Assembly: GCA_016180275.1 (NCBI GenBank)
Contig: JACPBN010000039.1
Location: forward strand, 1 to 24,801
Direction of reading: 5' to 3'
DNA length: 24,801 nt
Source of the DNA: Candidatus Woesearchaeota archaeon
GTDB taxonomy: Archaea > Nanobdellota > Nanobdellia > Woesearchaeales > UBA10200
Below the pieces are notes generated by a model. That model made no database searches. It worked only from the letters and a program-made list of their open reading frames with translations, and was not told where the DNA came from. Shown piece after piece: positions 12,013 through 18,531 of this stretch (the stretch's first letter is position 1; each line of letters begins with the position of its first letter). The position numbers and the translations under genes are program-made.

Positions 12013-13107
12013 TTATTTTTGCGTTCTAGCTTTCTTCTCATCCTGCACTTTCTTCAAATATGTTTTTTGTTCAGCCAATTGAGGAGTTAGCTGCGCAAAT
12101 GTATAATCAAACACATTATCAACTGTTGCAATTGGTGTTTTCTCTGATTCTTCAACTGCCTTTTCTACTTCCTTGTCAACTTTTTCCAGCAGTTTTTTTT
12201 CTTGTTTGTCATCCCAGATTCCAAGATTTGCCATATACTTTCTTAATCTCATAACCGGACAACGCTGCTTCCAATACTCAACTTCCTTTTCATCTCTGTA
12301 CTTTGTAGGATCATCAGCTGTTGTGTGTGGGCCAAACCTGTAAGTTACTGCTTCAATAAAATAAGGGCCTCCGCCATTTCTTGCCCGATCAACTGCTTCT
12401 TTAGTGGCAGCATATACTGCAAAAATATCATTGCCGTCTATCTGTATTCCTGGAAAGCCATAGGCAACTGCCTTTTGTGCAATTGTTTTAGATGCTGTTT
12501 GTATGCTTCTAGGGACAGAAATTGCCCAGTGATTATTTTGGCAGTAAAAGATTACAGGCGCTTTCATTACCCCTGCAAAATTCATTGCTTCGTGAAACTC
12601 ACCTTCGCTAGTTGCACCATCGCCAAGATATGTTATTGCCACAGTTTTTTCCTTTTTTATTTTTGAAGCCCATGCAATGCCAACTGCATGGATAGGATGG
12701 CTGCCAACAGGAACAGAAACTGGCAAAATTCTTGTATCTTCTGGCACAACACTCCCTATCTCATTGCCCATATAATATAAATAAAAATTTTTTAATGGCA
12801 TGCCGCGCACTAATGTTAATGCATGCTCTCTAAATGCAGGCACTACCCAATCGCCCTGCTGCAGTGCATATGCGCTTGCTACCTGTGCTTCCTGGCCATA
12901 TACAGGGGCAAATGTGCCCATTCTGCCTTGGCGCTGCAGATTCATTGCTTTTTGGTCAGCTGCTCTGCCAAGAACCATGTAATAATAGATTTTTTTCAGG
13001 TCATCATTAGACAGTTTTGGCATTAAATCTTTCCTGATTATTTTGCCATCTTTATCCATGATCTGCAATTGCTGTTCTTTTAATGAGTCAAATTTGTCGT
13101 ATAGCAT
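12013..13107 (-). CDS. pdhA: Pyruvate dehydrogenase E1 component, alpha subunit
   Basis: About 364-aa E1 alpha subunit that binds thiamine diphosphate. The TPP motif GDG...NN runs from Gly162-Asp163-Gly164 (YLGDGATSEGEFHEAM) to Asn191-Asn192 (FYCQNNHWAISVP). GRMGTFAPVYGQEA, VPAFREHALTLVRGMPL and the loop RFGPHTTADDPTKYR (about 257-271, which orders on cofactor binding) are all present. Start choice: a GTG at 13119 is in frame, but AGGTG overlapping the stop of the upstream gene is spaced 9 bases from ATG 13107, so 13107 (MLYDKFDSLK) is preferred. The overlap of ribosome binding site and upstream stop implies translational coupling to the thioredoxin-like gene. The C-terminus is Lys-rich. Confidence 0.94.
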   Translation of the reverse strand: MLYDKFDSLKEQQLQIMDKDGKIIRKDLMPKLSNDDLKKIYYYMVLGRAADQKAMNLQRQGRMGTFAPVYGQEAQVASAYALQQGDWVVPAFREHALTLVRGMPLKNFYLYYMGNEIGSVVPEDTRILPVSVPVGSHPIHAVGIAWASKIKKEKTVAITYLGDGATSEGEFHEAMNFAGVMKAPVIFYCQNNHWAISVPRSIQTASKTIAQKAVAYGFPGIQIDGNDIFAVYAATKEAVDRARNGGGPYFIEAVTYRFGPHTTADDPTKYRDEKEVEYWKQRCPVMRLRKYMANLGIWDDKQEKKLLEKVDKEVEKAVEESEKTPIATVDNVFDYTFAQLTPQLAEQKTYLKKVQDEKKARTQK

Positions 13108-13119
13108 AGTAAAAAACAC

Positions 13120-13446
13120 CTAGTCTCCCTTTGCCCAAGCTACTAGATTTTCATAGCTAGTTGCTCCGCAAATCCATTTGCCTGTTTTTTTATTGAAAAA
13201 GAAAGGAACTCCGCCGCACATTCCCTTGTCAACAGATTGCAATAACTCTAAATTTTTCTCGTTATGCCAGACTTCTAAATGCGCAACTTTAACTTTGTGC
13301 TCTGTCTCTAATTGATCAACCAAAGGATGCATATGCCTGCACGGAGGGCACTCTTCGCCATAGAAGTCGAATAGGTAAGGATCAGTATTATCTAGATTAG
13401 AACTGGCTGAAGTTCTAGTTTTTTTGCCTGCATTTTTCTTTGCCAT
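13120..13446 (-). CDS. Thioredoxin-like protein with CPPC motif
   Basis: 108-aa thioredoxin-fold protein. FDFYGEECPPCRHMHPLVDQL holds the redox pair Cys33/Cys36, and CGGVPFFFNKKTG carries the cis-Pro (about Pro81) next to a third cysteine (Cys77). The N-terminal 20 residues are basic and Ser/Thr-rich and show no signal peptide, so it is probably cytoplasmic. CPPC rather than CGPC suggests a different redox potential. It is the first gene of the operon with E1 alpha and beta: AAGGTG (13455-13460) sits 8 bases before the ATG, and its stop overlaps the next ribosome binding site. The linkage suggests redox protection or control of the dehydrogenase, for example of lipoyl or cysteine thiols. This is inference only. 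Confidence 0.82.
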   Translation of the reverse strand: MAKKNAGKKTRTSASSNLDNTDPYLFDFYGEECPPCRHMHPLVDQLETEHKVKVAHLEVWHNEKNLELLQSVDKGMCGGVPFFFNKKTGKWICGATSYENLVAWAKGD

Positions 13447-13454
13447 CGCTTAAA

Positions 13455-13498
13455 CACCTTTTTTGTTATTTCATTCTAGATTGCATCATTTATATTTA
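13455..13498 (-). promoter_or_regulatory. Promoter and RBS of the thioredoxin-pdhA-pdhB operon
   Basis: On the minus strand a TATA-like ATTTAAATATAAATG (about 13484-13498) is followed by a short leader with AAGGTG (13455-13460), 8 bases before the ATG at 13446. Confidence 0.5.
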
Positions 13499-13879
13499 AA
13501 TCTTGTTTTGTTTATCAACTAATCTGCTTGCCTCATGGATAATTTCTTTTACTTTATTAAAAGTAGTGCTAAGATTATCCTTAGTTAAGGGAAGGACTTT
13601 GCTTTCTCTCCCATAATCTGCCTGCACCCTCAAATCATAAGATTGATCATAAGTTTCTTTTGCAGATGGATTAATCTCTTTCAACCGCGTTAATATCTTG
13701 ATCCTGCTGATTGAGCTAGAGCCAAACTTGGATTTCAAAATCACATATACTATATTTTCACATGCTACAAATGTCCTATTTGCCGCAGTTAGAATATCAT
13801 TCTCATTGAGATTTCTCTCGGCTGATTCCAATGCCTGCTTAGCTCTTGCCAAGTCCTCTCCAATTTCATCATCTATCAT
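13496..13879 (-). CDS. HEPN-domain protein
   Basis: 127-aa all-helical HEPN-type protein. The first helices (EDLARAKQALESAERNLNEND, TAANRTFVACENIVYVILKS) have the usual amphipathic pattern. The last part, YDLRVQADYGRESK (residues about 81-94), is the position of the catalytic RX4-6H motif of HEPN RNases; here Arg84 is followed by Asp88-Tyr89 and no His, as in several HEPN proteins paired with nucleotidyltransferases. Either RNase activity is lost, or the Tyr is a modification site as in HepT/MntA systems. It lies 22 bases downstream of the MNT gene on the same strand and forms a toxin-antitoxin or substrate-modification pair with it. Confidence 0.8.
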   Translation of the reverse strand: MIDDEIGEDLARAKQALESAERNLNENDILTAANRTFVACENIVYVILKSKFGSSSISRIKILTRLKEINPSAKETYDQSYDLRVQADYGRESKVLPLTKDNLSTTFNKVKEIIHEASRLVDKQNKI

Positions 13880-13901
13880 CTTTTTGCCTTAAACGATAAT
13901 A

Positions 13902-14819
13902 TTATTGTTGCCTTAATATCTTGCTTTTTAGAAGAGCCATAACTAACTCTTCACATAACGCAATCTTGTCTTTTAATTGTGCTTTATTAATTTTTTGAAT
14001 TATTTTGGCTTCAGGAAGCTGCTTTATTAACTTATATGCATCTTTTTTGCTCGGCGATGTTAATCCTTGCTCTGCAAGTAAATAAAAGAGTATCTGTTCT
14101 ACTGTCTTTTCTAGGATGTCTTTTGCAGAATGTGGGTCTTTTTGCAGATAATTTCTAAATGCTGCTTTTATCCTCTCATCAAAAAACAATAGCCTTTCCA
14201 ATGCTTGGTTATAGCCATCAGATTCTTTCATATCTGCAAACAAAGCCATAGCTAGATCATAACCACATAAAAAAGCACCTGTGGCTAGTGCATTATAAGC
14301 AAACCTGTCCTGTTTAATGCTTTTTTTAAGATCATCTGCCGAATAAGAGTGCAAATTAAACCTTATATCAAACAATTCCTCTATTTGTTTTCTCTCTTTG
14401 TTTATATCATCTAACTTAGTGCTAACTACCAATATATCAACGTCACTTTTTTCAGTTGCAGTGCCTGCAATGCTTGAGCCAAAAACAACCAGCATATCGG
14501 CCAAATCCCTTATTTTTTCTTTAAAAAGTATGAGTGCAGCACGCGAATTACTGTTTATATTTTCTAATTTTTTCTGGTCAAATAAGCTTTTTAATAATAC
14601 AAATGCAGGATTCTGCAAATTTATTGATATAATCTTAGTCTTGCCAGCTCTCTGCTCTACTAGAATATTATCTTTAACTAACTCAGAAATGATTAAGTTA
14701 GCGCTTCCTTTTCCTGTCTTGGCTTTTTTAATTAGTTCAATCTCCTTAAATTCTTGCAAGGGCGCACTTGCCATTATCTTTAGCAGCTTTATTGCAGTTT
14801 TGTTTCCTAAAGCCTTCAT
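13902..14819 (-). CDS. Winged-helix / minimal nucleotidyltransferase (MNT) / HEPN-like fusion
   Basis: 305-aa protein with three parts. Residues 1-70 form a winged helix-turn-helix (KTAIKLLKIMASAPLQEF, then ANLIISELVKDNILVEQRAG). Residues about 108-135 hold the polymerase-beta nucleotidyltransferase motif VVFGSSIAGTATEKSDVD, with GSS and Asp126/Asp128. The remainder is helical (about 185-305) and HEPN-like. It pairs with the adjacent HEPN gene. In known MNT-HEPN systems the nucleotidyltransferase AMPylates and silences the HEPN RNase. The N-terminal DNA-binding domain offers autoregulation, and two palindromes lie directly upstream of its TATA box. ATG 14819 is about 26 bases from the TATA, so the transcript is likely leaderless. 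Confidence 0.85.
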   Translation of the reverse strand: MKALGNKTAIKLLKIMASAPLQEFKEIELIKKAKTGKGSANLIISELVKDNILVEQRAGKTKIISINLQNPAFVLLKSLFDQKKLENINSNSRAALILFKEKIRDLADMLVVFGSSIAGTATEKSDVDILVVSTKLDDINKERKQIEELFDIRFNLHSYSADDLKKSIKQDRFAYNALATGAFLCGYDLAMALFADMKESDGYNQALERLLFFDERIKAAFRNYLQKDPHSAKDILEKTVEQILFYLLAEQGLTSPSKKDAYKLIKQLPEAKIIQKINKAQLKDKIALCEELVMALLKSKILRQQ

Positions 14820-14840
14820 GAGAAAGTTAAAGGATGGCTT

Positions 14841-14850
14841 GTATATAAAA
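14841..14850 (-). promoter_or_regulatory. TATA box of MNT-HEPN operon
   Basis: TTTTATATAC on the minus strand, about 26 bases before the ATG at 14819. Confidence 0.55.
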
Positions 14851-14862
14851 CTTCCTATTTTT

Positions 14863-14896
14863 AGGGTTTATTCCCTGTTTTTAGGGAATATTCCCT
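14863..14896. promoter_or_regulatory. Tandem AGGGAATATTCCCT operators
   Basis: AGGGAATATTCCCT (14883-14896) is a perfect palindrome. AGGGTTTATTCCCT (14863-14876) is a near-identical imperfect copy exactly 20 bp away, on the same face of the helix after two turns. They sit just upstream of the MNT TATA box, at or beyond the BRE, where a dimeric winged-helix regulator could block TFB or act from upstream. Confidence 0.65.
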
Positions 14897-14925
14897 GAAT
14901 TTTAGAAATTAGTATTTTAACTAGA

Positions 14926-15498
14926 TTAGTTATTTTGCTCTGAGGCCATATCCTCAAGCAGCAACGGAAACACCTTATACCCTTCCTTTGCGCTGAAATG
15001 CCCTGCGCCTTTAACAGCTTTTATTTTAACGCCAAGCTTATCTGCAAGGTTCTGTGTTATCTGCAAAGGCACAGCAGGATCATTGTCAGATGCATACAGG
15101 TAAAATTTGCTGCAATTAGATTTAATTTTTTGCCAGTTAAAGCCTTGCTCGTAAAAAGAATGGTTTATGCTGTCATACATTTCTTTGCGAAGATTCTCAA
15201 CAAACCCAGCAACTAAGAAAGCAGCTTTTATTTTTACATTGGATCTTTGAATGACATTTAATGCAAATGCGCAGCCAATGCTGTGCACAACAAATATAGA
15301 ATCTTGATCGACATATTTGGAATAATCACTGAAAACCTGCAACCAATTTTTAAGATTATGCCCTTCAGGAGTTGGAAATTGAGGCGCAATAACTTTATGG
15401 CCCAATTTCTGCAATTCATTTTTCAGCCAAGGAAACCAATTGCATCTTGGGCTGCCGTATGCGCCGTGGAATAGGAATATTGTTGACATAGTGTGCAT
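14926..15498 (-). CDS. RBBP9/YdeN-type serine hydrolase
   Basis: 190-aa compact alpha/beta hydrolase. The oxyanion region is FLFHGAYGSPRCNWFPWL, the nucleophile elbow is VVHSIGCAFAL (the VHSIG form typical of the RBBP9/YdeN group), the acid is Asp in YASDNDPAVP, and the His is in KGAGHFSAKEGY. No signal peptide, so cytoplasmic. Members are small esterases or of unknown substrate. ATG 15498 and ATG 15489 (MSTIFLFHG) are both possible; the second starts right at the first strand. It is followed by no co-directional partner until the HEPN pair. It shares strand and proximity with another serine hydrolase upstream (15529-16494), 30 bases apart, so a two-gene operon is possible. Confidence 0.85.
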   Translation of the reverse strand: MHTMSTIFLFHGAYGSPRCNWFPWLKNELQKLGHKVIAPQFPTPEGHNLKNWLQVFSDYSKYVDQDSIFVVHSIGCAFALNVIQRSNVKIKAAFLVAGFVENLRKEMYDSINHSFYEQGFNWQKIKSNCSKFYLYASDNDPAVPLQITQNLADKLGVKIKAVKGAGHFSAKEGYKVFPLLLEDMASEQNN

Positions 15499-15528
15499 AA
15501 GAGTTTATTTGTAACTTAAATAATTATC

Positions 15529-16494
15529 TCATTTATCGCCAAACAACCCTTTCAATGCCTCAGCCAATACATGATCCATCTCATTGCAATACCCATGACA
15601 GCTGCTATTAATAACAATAAACTTCTTTGGCTCAGATGCTTTGGTAAAGGTATCTTTTCCTGCTGCAATCGGTATTGTGGAATCTTTAGTTGCGTGAATA
15701 AAATATGCTTTTCTAGGCGCAATCTTGCTGGCATAAAAATCAGGGTCAATTGAATTTAAGTAGCGCTGTGCATCATAATCTGGAGTTTTCTGGAGGCCAT
15801 AGCCTGCTGTGCTTATAGCTAAAACACCTTTTACTCTCGTATCTTTAACTTTATCAGCCAGAGTATCATCTTGTTTATCATAAATTGCGCCTGCAATTAT
15901 CGCAGTTCTGCCGCCAAGGCTTTCACCGGCAAATATCACATCCCTTACTTCAGGCAGGTTTTCAAGGATTTTTGCTGCAAGCAAAGTATCATAAATTGTC
16001 AAATGATTTACAGGCTCTTTGTCCTGCAAAAAGAGATAATAGTCATCTTGAATGCTGTTTAGCTTGCCTGCTGTGTCTCCTACTCCTCGAACATCTGGAA
16101 TTAATACTACATAGCCTGATTTTGCAAGGAATATCCCTCTTGTAGCAGTATCTGTCCTTGTTTTTCCTGCAGCTGGCATAAATACAATGCCGTTGACTGG
16201 CGTATCTTTGGTCGCATGACGGGAGAGATAGAGATCTGCATAGATTCTTGTTCCTTTGCTTGTGCTTCCCTTGCTATTATAAATTAGAATCTCTTTTTTA
16301 TAGGAACTATCCTGATAAGTTACTGTGCGAGTAAAACTAGGCGTTCTTACTTTGTAATTCACAAATCCTTCTTCGCTGACAGAATAATTTGTTGATTCTT
16401 CATATTTGAGAAAATAATTGTATCCGTAATAAAGCAAAGCAGCTGACAAAATAATAAAAATAATAGTTTTTATCACGCTCTTTTTTATTTTCAT
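15529..16494 (-). CDS. Membrane-anchored alpha/beta serine hydrolase
   Basis: 321-aa protein. The N-terminal KIKKSVIKTIIFIILSAALLYYGY is a basic start plus one hydrophobic segment (residues about 8-27), an anchor or uncleaved signal placing the catalytic domain outside the membrane. The hydrolase domain (about 80-321) has NGIVFMPAAGKTRTD (oxyanion region), PDVRGVGDT, nucleophile elbow FAGESLGGRTA, acid in HATKDSTIP and histidine in SSCHGYCNE. This is the order of dienelactone-hydrolase and prolyl-oligopeptidase-like esterases. The cysteines flanking the catalytic His might form an extracytoplasmic disulfide. Substrate unknown. It begins 2 bases after the DUF2283 gene stop, so transcription could be shared. 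Confidence 0.85.
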   Translation of the reverse strand: MKIKKSVIKTIIFIILSAALLYYGYNYFLKYEESTNYSVSEEGFVNYKVRTPSFTRTVTYQDSSYKKEILIYNSKGSTSKGTRIYADLYLSRHATKDTPVNGIVFMPAAGKTRTDTATRGIFLAKSGYVVLIPDVRGVGDTAGKLNSIQDDYYLFLQDKEPVNHLTIYDTLLAAKILENLPEVRDVIFAGESLGGRTAIIAGAIYDKQDDTLADKVKDTRVKGVLAISTAGYGLQKTPDYDAQRYLNSIDPDFYASKIAPRKAYFIHATKDSTIPIAAGKDTFTKASEPKKFIVINSSCHGYCNEMDHVLAEALKGLFGDK

Positions 16495-16495
16495 A

Positions 16496-16726
16496 CTAAG
16501 AAGTAAGCTCTATTTTTAACGGAAGAGTTAGCTTGATATCTTTCAGCCCTTGCGTTCTTTTTTTGAAGCCATGGATAGCTATGCCTGTAATTCCCTGTGT
16601 CTTATTATCAATTATCTCAAATACACCATCGCCTATGTTTTTAAAAGAGTTATCCTTATATTCGCCTGCATGGAGCTCTAAAAAATCTCCTTCCTCATCA
16701 TAATATATGTTTAGTTTTCCTTTCAT
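16496..16726 (-). CDS. DUF2283-family protein, likely antitoxin
   Basis: 76-aa protein matching the small DUF2283 fold: LNIYYDEEGDFLELHAGEYKDN, then GDGVFEIIDNKTQGITGIAIHGFKKR. The YD..gD.l.i pattern at the start and the vfE..D..g.v.GIei pattern in the centre are the family signature. DUF2283 genes are often the second gene of small two-gene defence or toxin-antitoxin operons. Here the start overlaps the upstream PBECR-like gene by 4 bases (ATGA overlap at 16723-16726), so the two are translationally coupled. The antitoxin role is inferred from context. Confidence 0.8.
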   Translation of the reverse strand: MKGKLNIYYDEEGDFLELHAGEYKDNSFKNIGDGVFEIIDNKTQGITGIAIHGFKKRTQGLKDIKLTLPLKIELTS

Positions 16727-17007
16727 TTTATCTTATCAGTATAAAAGCTTGTTATTACAAAGCCTTCCCCATTTATATACTTTACTGAGATAAATAAGTA
16801 TTCTTTTTTTTCTTTATAATATTTATAATAAAAGTGCACTTTTGGGTCATAGCTAAGGCCAGTTATGGCATCTGGATGTTTTAATGTCTCTTTTATCTGT
16901 TCAATAGCTCCTGATATCCCTGCATGCTTTTGTATATGCGACCATCTCTCGTTAGACAGATGTATTCTTCTTCCTGTACGGTCAGTTTCAGCAAATATCC
17001 AAGCCAT
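16723..17007 (-). CDS. PBECR-like putative nuclease toxin
   Basis: 94-aa protein with the pattern RIHLSNERWSHIQKHAGI, IEQIKETLKHPDAI, HFYYKYYKEKKEYLFISVKY and GFVITSFYTDKIK. This matches the phage-Barnase-EndoU-ColicinE5/D-RelE (PBECR) superfamily, whose small members are predicted RNases. The conserved elements are the ERWSHI..H helix, the HPD turn, the central Tyr/Lys strand and the F(I/V)xTxYxT motif near the C-terminus, here FVITSFYTDK. It overlaps DUF2283 by 4 bases, and the pair forms the third toxin-antitoxin-like unit of the window. The start at 17007 is the only good one. Activity is not proven. Confidence 0.75.
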   Translation of the reverse strand: MAWIFAETDRTGRRIHLSNERWSHIQKHAGISGAIEQIKETLKHPDAITGLSYDPKVHFYYKYYKEKKEYLFISVKYINGEGFVITSFYTDKIK

Positions 17008-17123
17008 GATTGCTTCCTAAATATTATTGTTTATAATTCTTTCTGGAAAAAACATCAAAATATATAAATCTTAGGCATTAAATCAAGCAATAGTATGTTA
17101 TTGGAAGAGATAAGTTAAATAGT

Positions 17124-17132
17124 GAGGGGTAG
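17124..17132 (+). promoter_or_regulatory. GAGGGGTAG leader motif of FabZ-like gene
   Basis: GAGGGGTAG one base before ATG 17134. It also supplies the in-frame GTG (17122), which is therefore part of the ribosome-binding region rather than the start. A TATA-like AATATATAAATC lies at about 17056-17067. Confidence 0.5.
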
Positions 17133-17133
17133 A

Positions 17134-17712
17134 ATGAGTGCAATTCCACTGATAAACAATTTACGCAATCCTGATGGAAGCATAGATGCAGATAAAGTTG
17201 AGCAGATAATTCCAAATCACAGGCCGTTTTTGCTGGTTGACAAGATATTGTTTTTAGACAAAAATAAGTTAACTGCAGTTAAACACTTGAATAAAGATGA
17301 TTTTTTCTTCAATGGACATTTTACCGATTTTCCAATTATGCCAGTAAGCATGATGATTGAAGGATTAGGCCAAGCAGCAACATTACTGATAAGATATAAT
17401 ATCGAACAAAATCTTCCTAAATATGTTCTTGCACACAAGGTACAGCATCATACTGAACTTGAGATTCTTGCGCATAAAGCAAATGATCTTGTATTGAACA
17501 AGCCGAGCTTTCCCGGCGATAACTTGCGTTATGAGATAAATATTGTTAAGATTGATGAAAGAAGGGCAACAGTATTTGGAAGGATAATAAAAGAGATAAA
17601 AAAAATAGTTGATGCAAAAGAACGGATTAACGACGAAGAAATTGGACAGGTAAAATTAGTCTTTGGGATTGTGAATAGGAAAGAGTTCAGGGAGAGAGCA
17701 AGAACTAGCTAA
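17134..17712 (+). CDS. FabZ-like 3-hydroxyacyl dehydratase (hot-dog fold)
   Basis: About 192-aa single hot-dog protein. IIPNHRPFLLVDKI (residues about 25-38) is the FabZ entry motif. NGHFTDFPIMPVSMMIEGLGQAA contains the catalytic His62 and Glu76 of 3-hydroxyacyl-ACP dehydratases; the usual PGV after the proline is PVS here. Expected activity is dehydration of 3-hydroxyacyl thioesters to trans-2-enoyl thioesters. FabZ is bacterial by origin; archaea mostly lack ACP-dependent synthesis, so a CoA-bound substrate is plausible. It is about 40 residues longer than bacterial FabZ at the C-terminus (KKIVDAKERINDEEIG region). It lies close to DUF35, thiolase, FabG-like and acyl-CoA dehydrogenase genes, which supply the other steps of an acyl cycle. 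Confidence 0.88.
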   Translation: MSAIPLINNLRNPDGSIDADKVEQIIPNHRPFLLVDKILFLDKNKLTAVKHLNKDDFFFNGHFTDFPIMPVSMMIEGLGQAATLLIRYNIEQNLPKYVLAHKVQHHTELEILAHKANDLVLNKPSFPGDNLRYEINIVKIDERRATVFGRIIKEIKKIVDAKERINDEEIGQVKLVFGIVNRKEFRERARTS

Positions 17713-17806
17713 CATTTAAGAATAATTATCTAAATTTTAAGGATATAATTGTTTGAGCAAATCTTTCTTTAAATGTGTATAAATAAGAAACATATCTTAG
17801 CATATC

Positions 17807-18172
17807 CTACAGCTCTTCTCTAATGATTGTTTTATCTCTGTCAAAATCCTTATCATAAGAGATGATTGTATTTACTTTATTCCTCTTCATGGTTTCTATA
17901 TGTATCTTGTCGTTTACATTCAAGTCAGCTGGATTTTTTAATGCATTAAATAAGTCATCTTTTGTAAAATCATGCACTGCTATAGAGCCCATGATTCCCC
18001 GGAGATAATCAAAAATATTCCCAACCTTTCTTGCTTTCAGCTTATGATAAACTTCAGACAATACCAAAACAGATGTACAATGCATTTCCCTATCTAACTG
18101 ATCTATAAGCTCTTGCGCTTTCGGATTTGTCCATCTTTCAATAAATATATTTGCATCTATAAACTTAATCAT
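17807..18172 (-). CDS. vapC: VapC-type PIN ribonuclease toxin
   Basis: About 121-aa PIN domain. All acidic positions are present: Asp6 in KFIDANIFIE, Glu40 in VLSEVYH, Asp88 in LNVNDKIHIE and Asp107/109/111 in ISYDKDFDRD. VapC toxins are Mg-dependent endoribonucleases, typically cleaving initiator tRNA or the sarcin-ricin loop. Two starts are in frame, 18181 and 18172; the second (MIKFIDANIF) begins directly with the first PIN strand and overlaps the antitoxin by 8 bases. It forms an operon with the AbrB-type antitoxin upstream, in the normal antitoxin-first order. Confidence 0.88.
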   Translation of the reverse strand: MIKFIDANIFIERWTNPKAQELIDQLDREMHCTSVLVLSEVYHKLKARKVGNIFDYLRGIMGSIAVHDFTKDDLFNALKNPADLNVNDKIHIETMKRNKVNTIISYDKDFDRDKTIIREEL

Positions 18173-18404
18173 AGAGGTCATCTCTTATAGCTTCAGCTCT
18201 CGTGAATTTTATATTCCTTTTTTTAATCTCTTGGTCTATGCCGCTAAATATTTCTTTAAGGGAATCTTTCTTTAAAGGCTCTATGATTATCTTGTCCTTG
18301 ACCATATCTATAATTACATCAGAGTTTGGCTCAATTCCTAGTTCATCTCTCCATGTTTTTGGTATAGAGATATTGCCTGTTTTAGTTACGTGTGCAAGTG
18401 CCAT
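18165..18404 (-). CDS. vapB: VapB-type antitoxin, SpoVT/AbrB fold
   Basis: 79-aa antitoxin. Residues 1-45 are a swapped-hairpin AbrB DNA-binding domain (VTKTGNISIPKTWRDELGIEPNSDVIIDMVKDKIIIEP). The C-terminal tail IFSGIDQEIKKRNIKFTRAEAIRDDLYD is the region that neutralises VapC. The gene overlaps vapC. A TATA box (minus, about 18428-18439) and alternating ATATCT/AGATAT half-sites (18408-18427) lie directly before the start, consistent with autorepression by the VapB-VapC complex. Confidence 0.88.
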   Translation of the reverse strand: MALAHVTKTGNISIPKTWRDELGIEPNSDVIIDMVKDKIIIEPLKKDSLKEIFSGIDQEIKKRNIKFTRAEAIRDDLYD

Positions 18405-18407
18405 CTT

Positions 18408-18439
18408 ATATCTAAGATATCATATCTAATATATAAATC
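18408..18439 (-). promoter_or_regulatory. vapBC promoter with alternating half-site operator
   Basis: ATATCT-A-AGATAT-C-ATATCT (18408-18427) forms two overlapping palindromes between the TATA-like GATTTATATATT (minus, 18428-18439) and the vapB ATG at 18404. Confidence 0.6.
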
Positions 18440-18531
18440 TTTGGTTTTTTGTATAGGTTTAAACTTGAAATAAAGCAATAAATTTTATAACGCCTTGCCA
18501 TTTTACTGTGTAACAAATAGGTAATCACATC

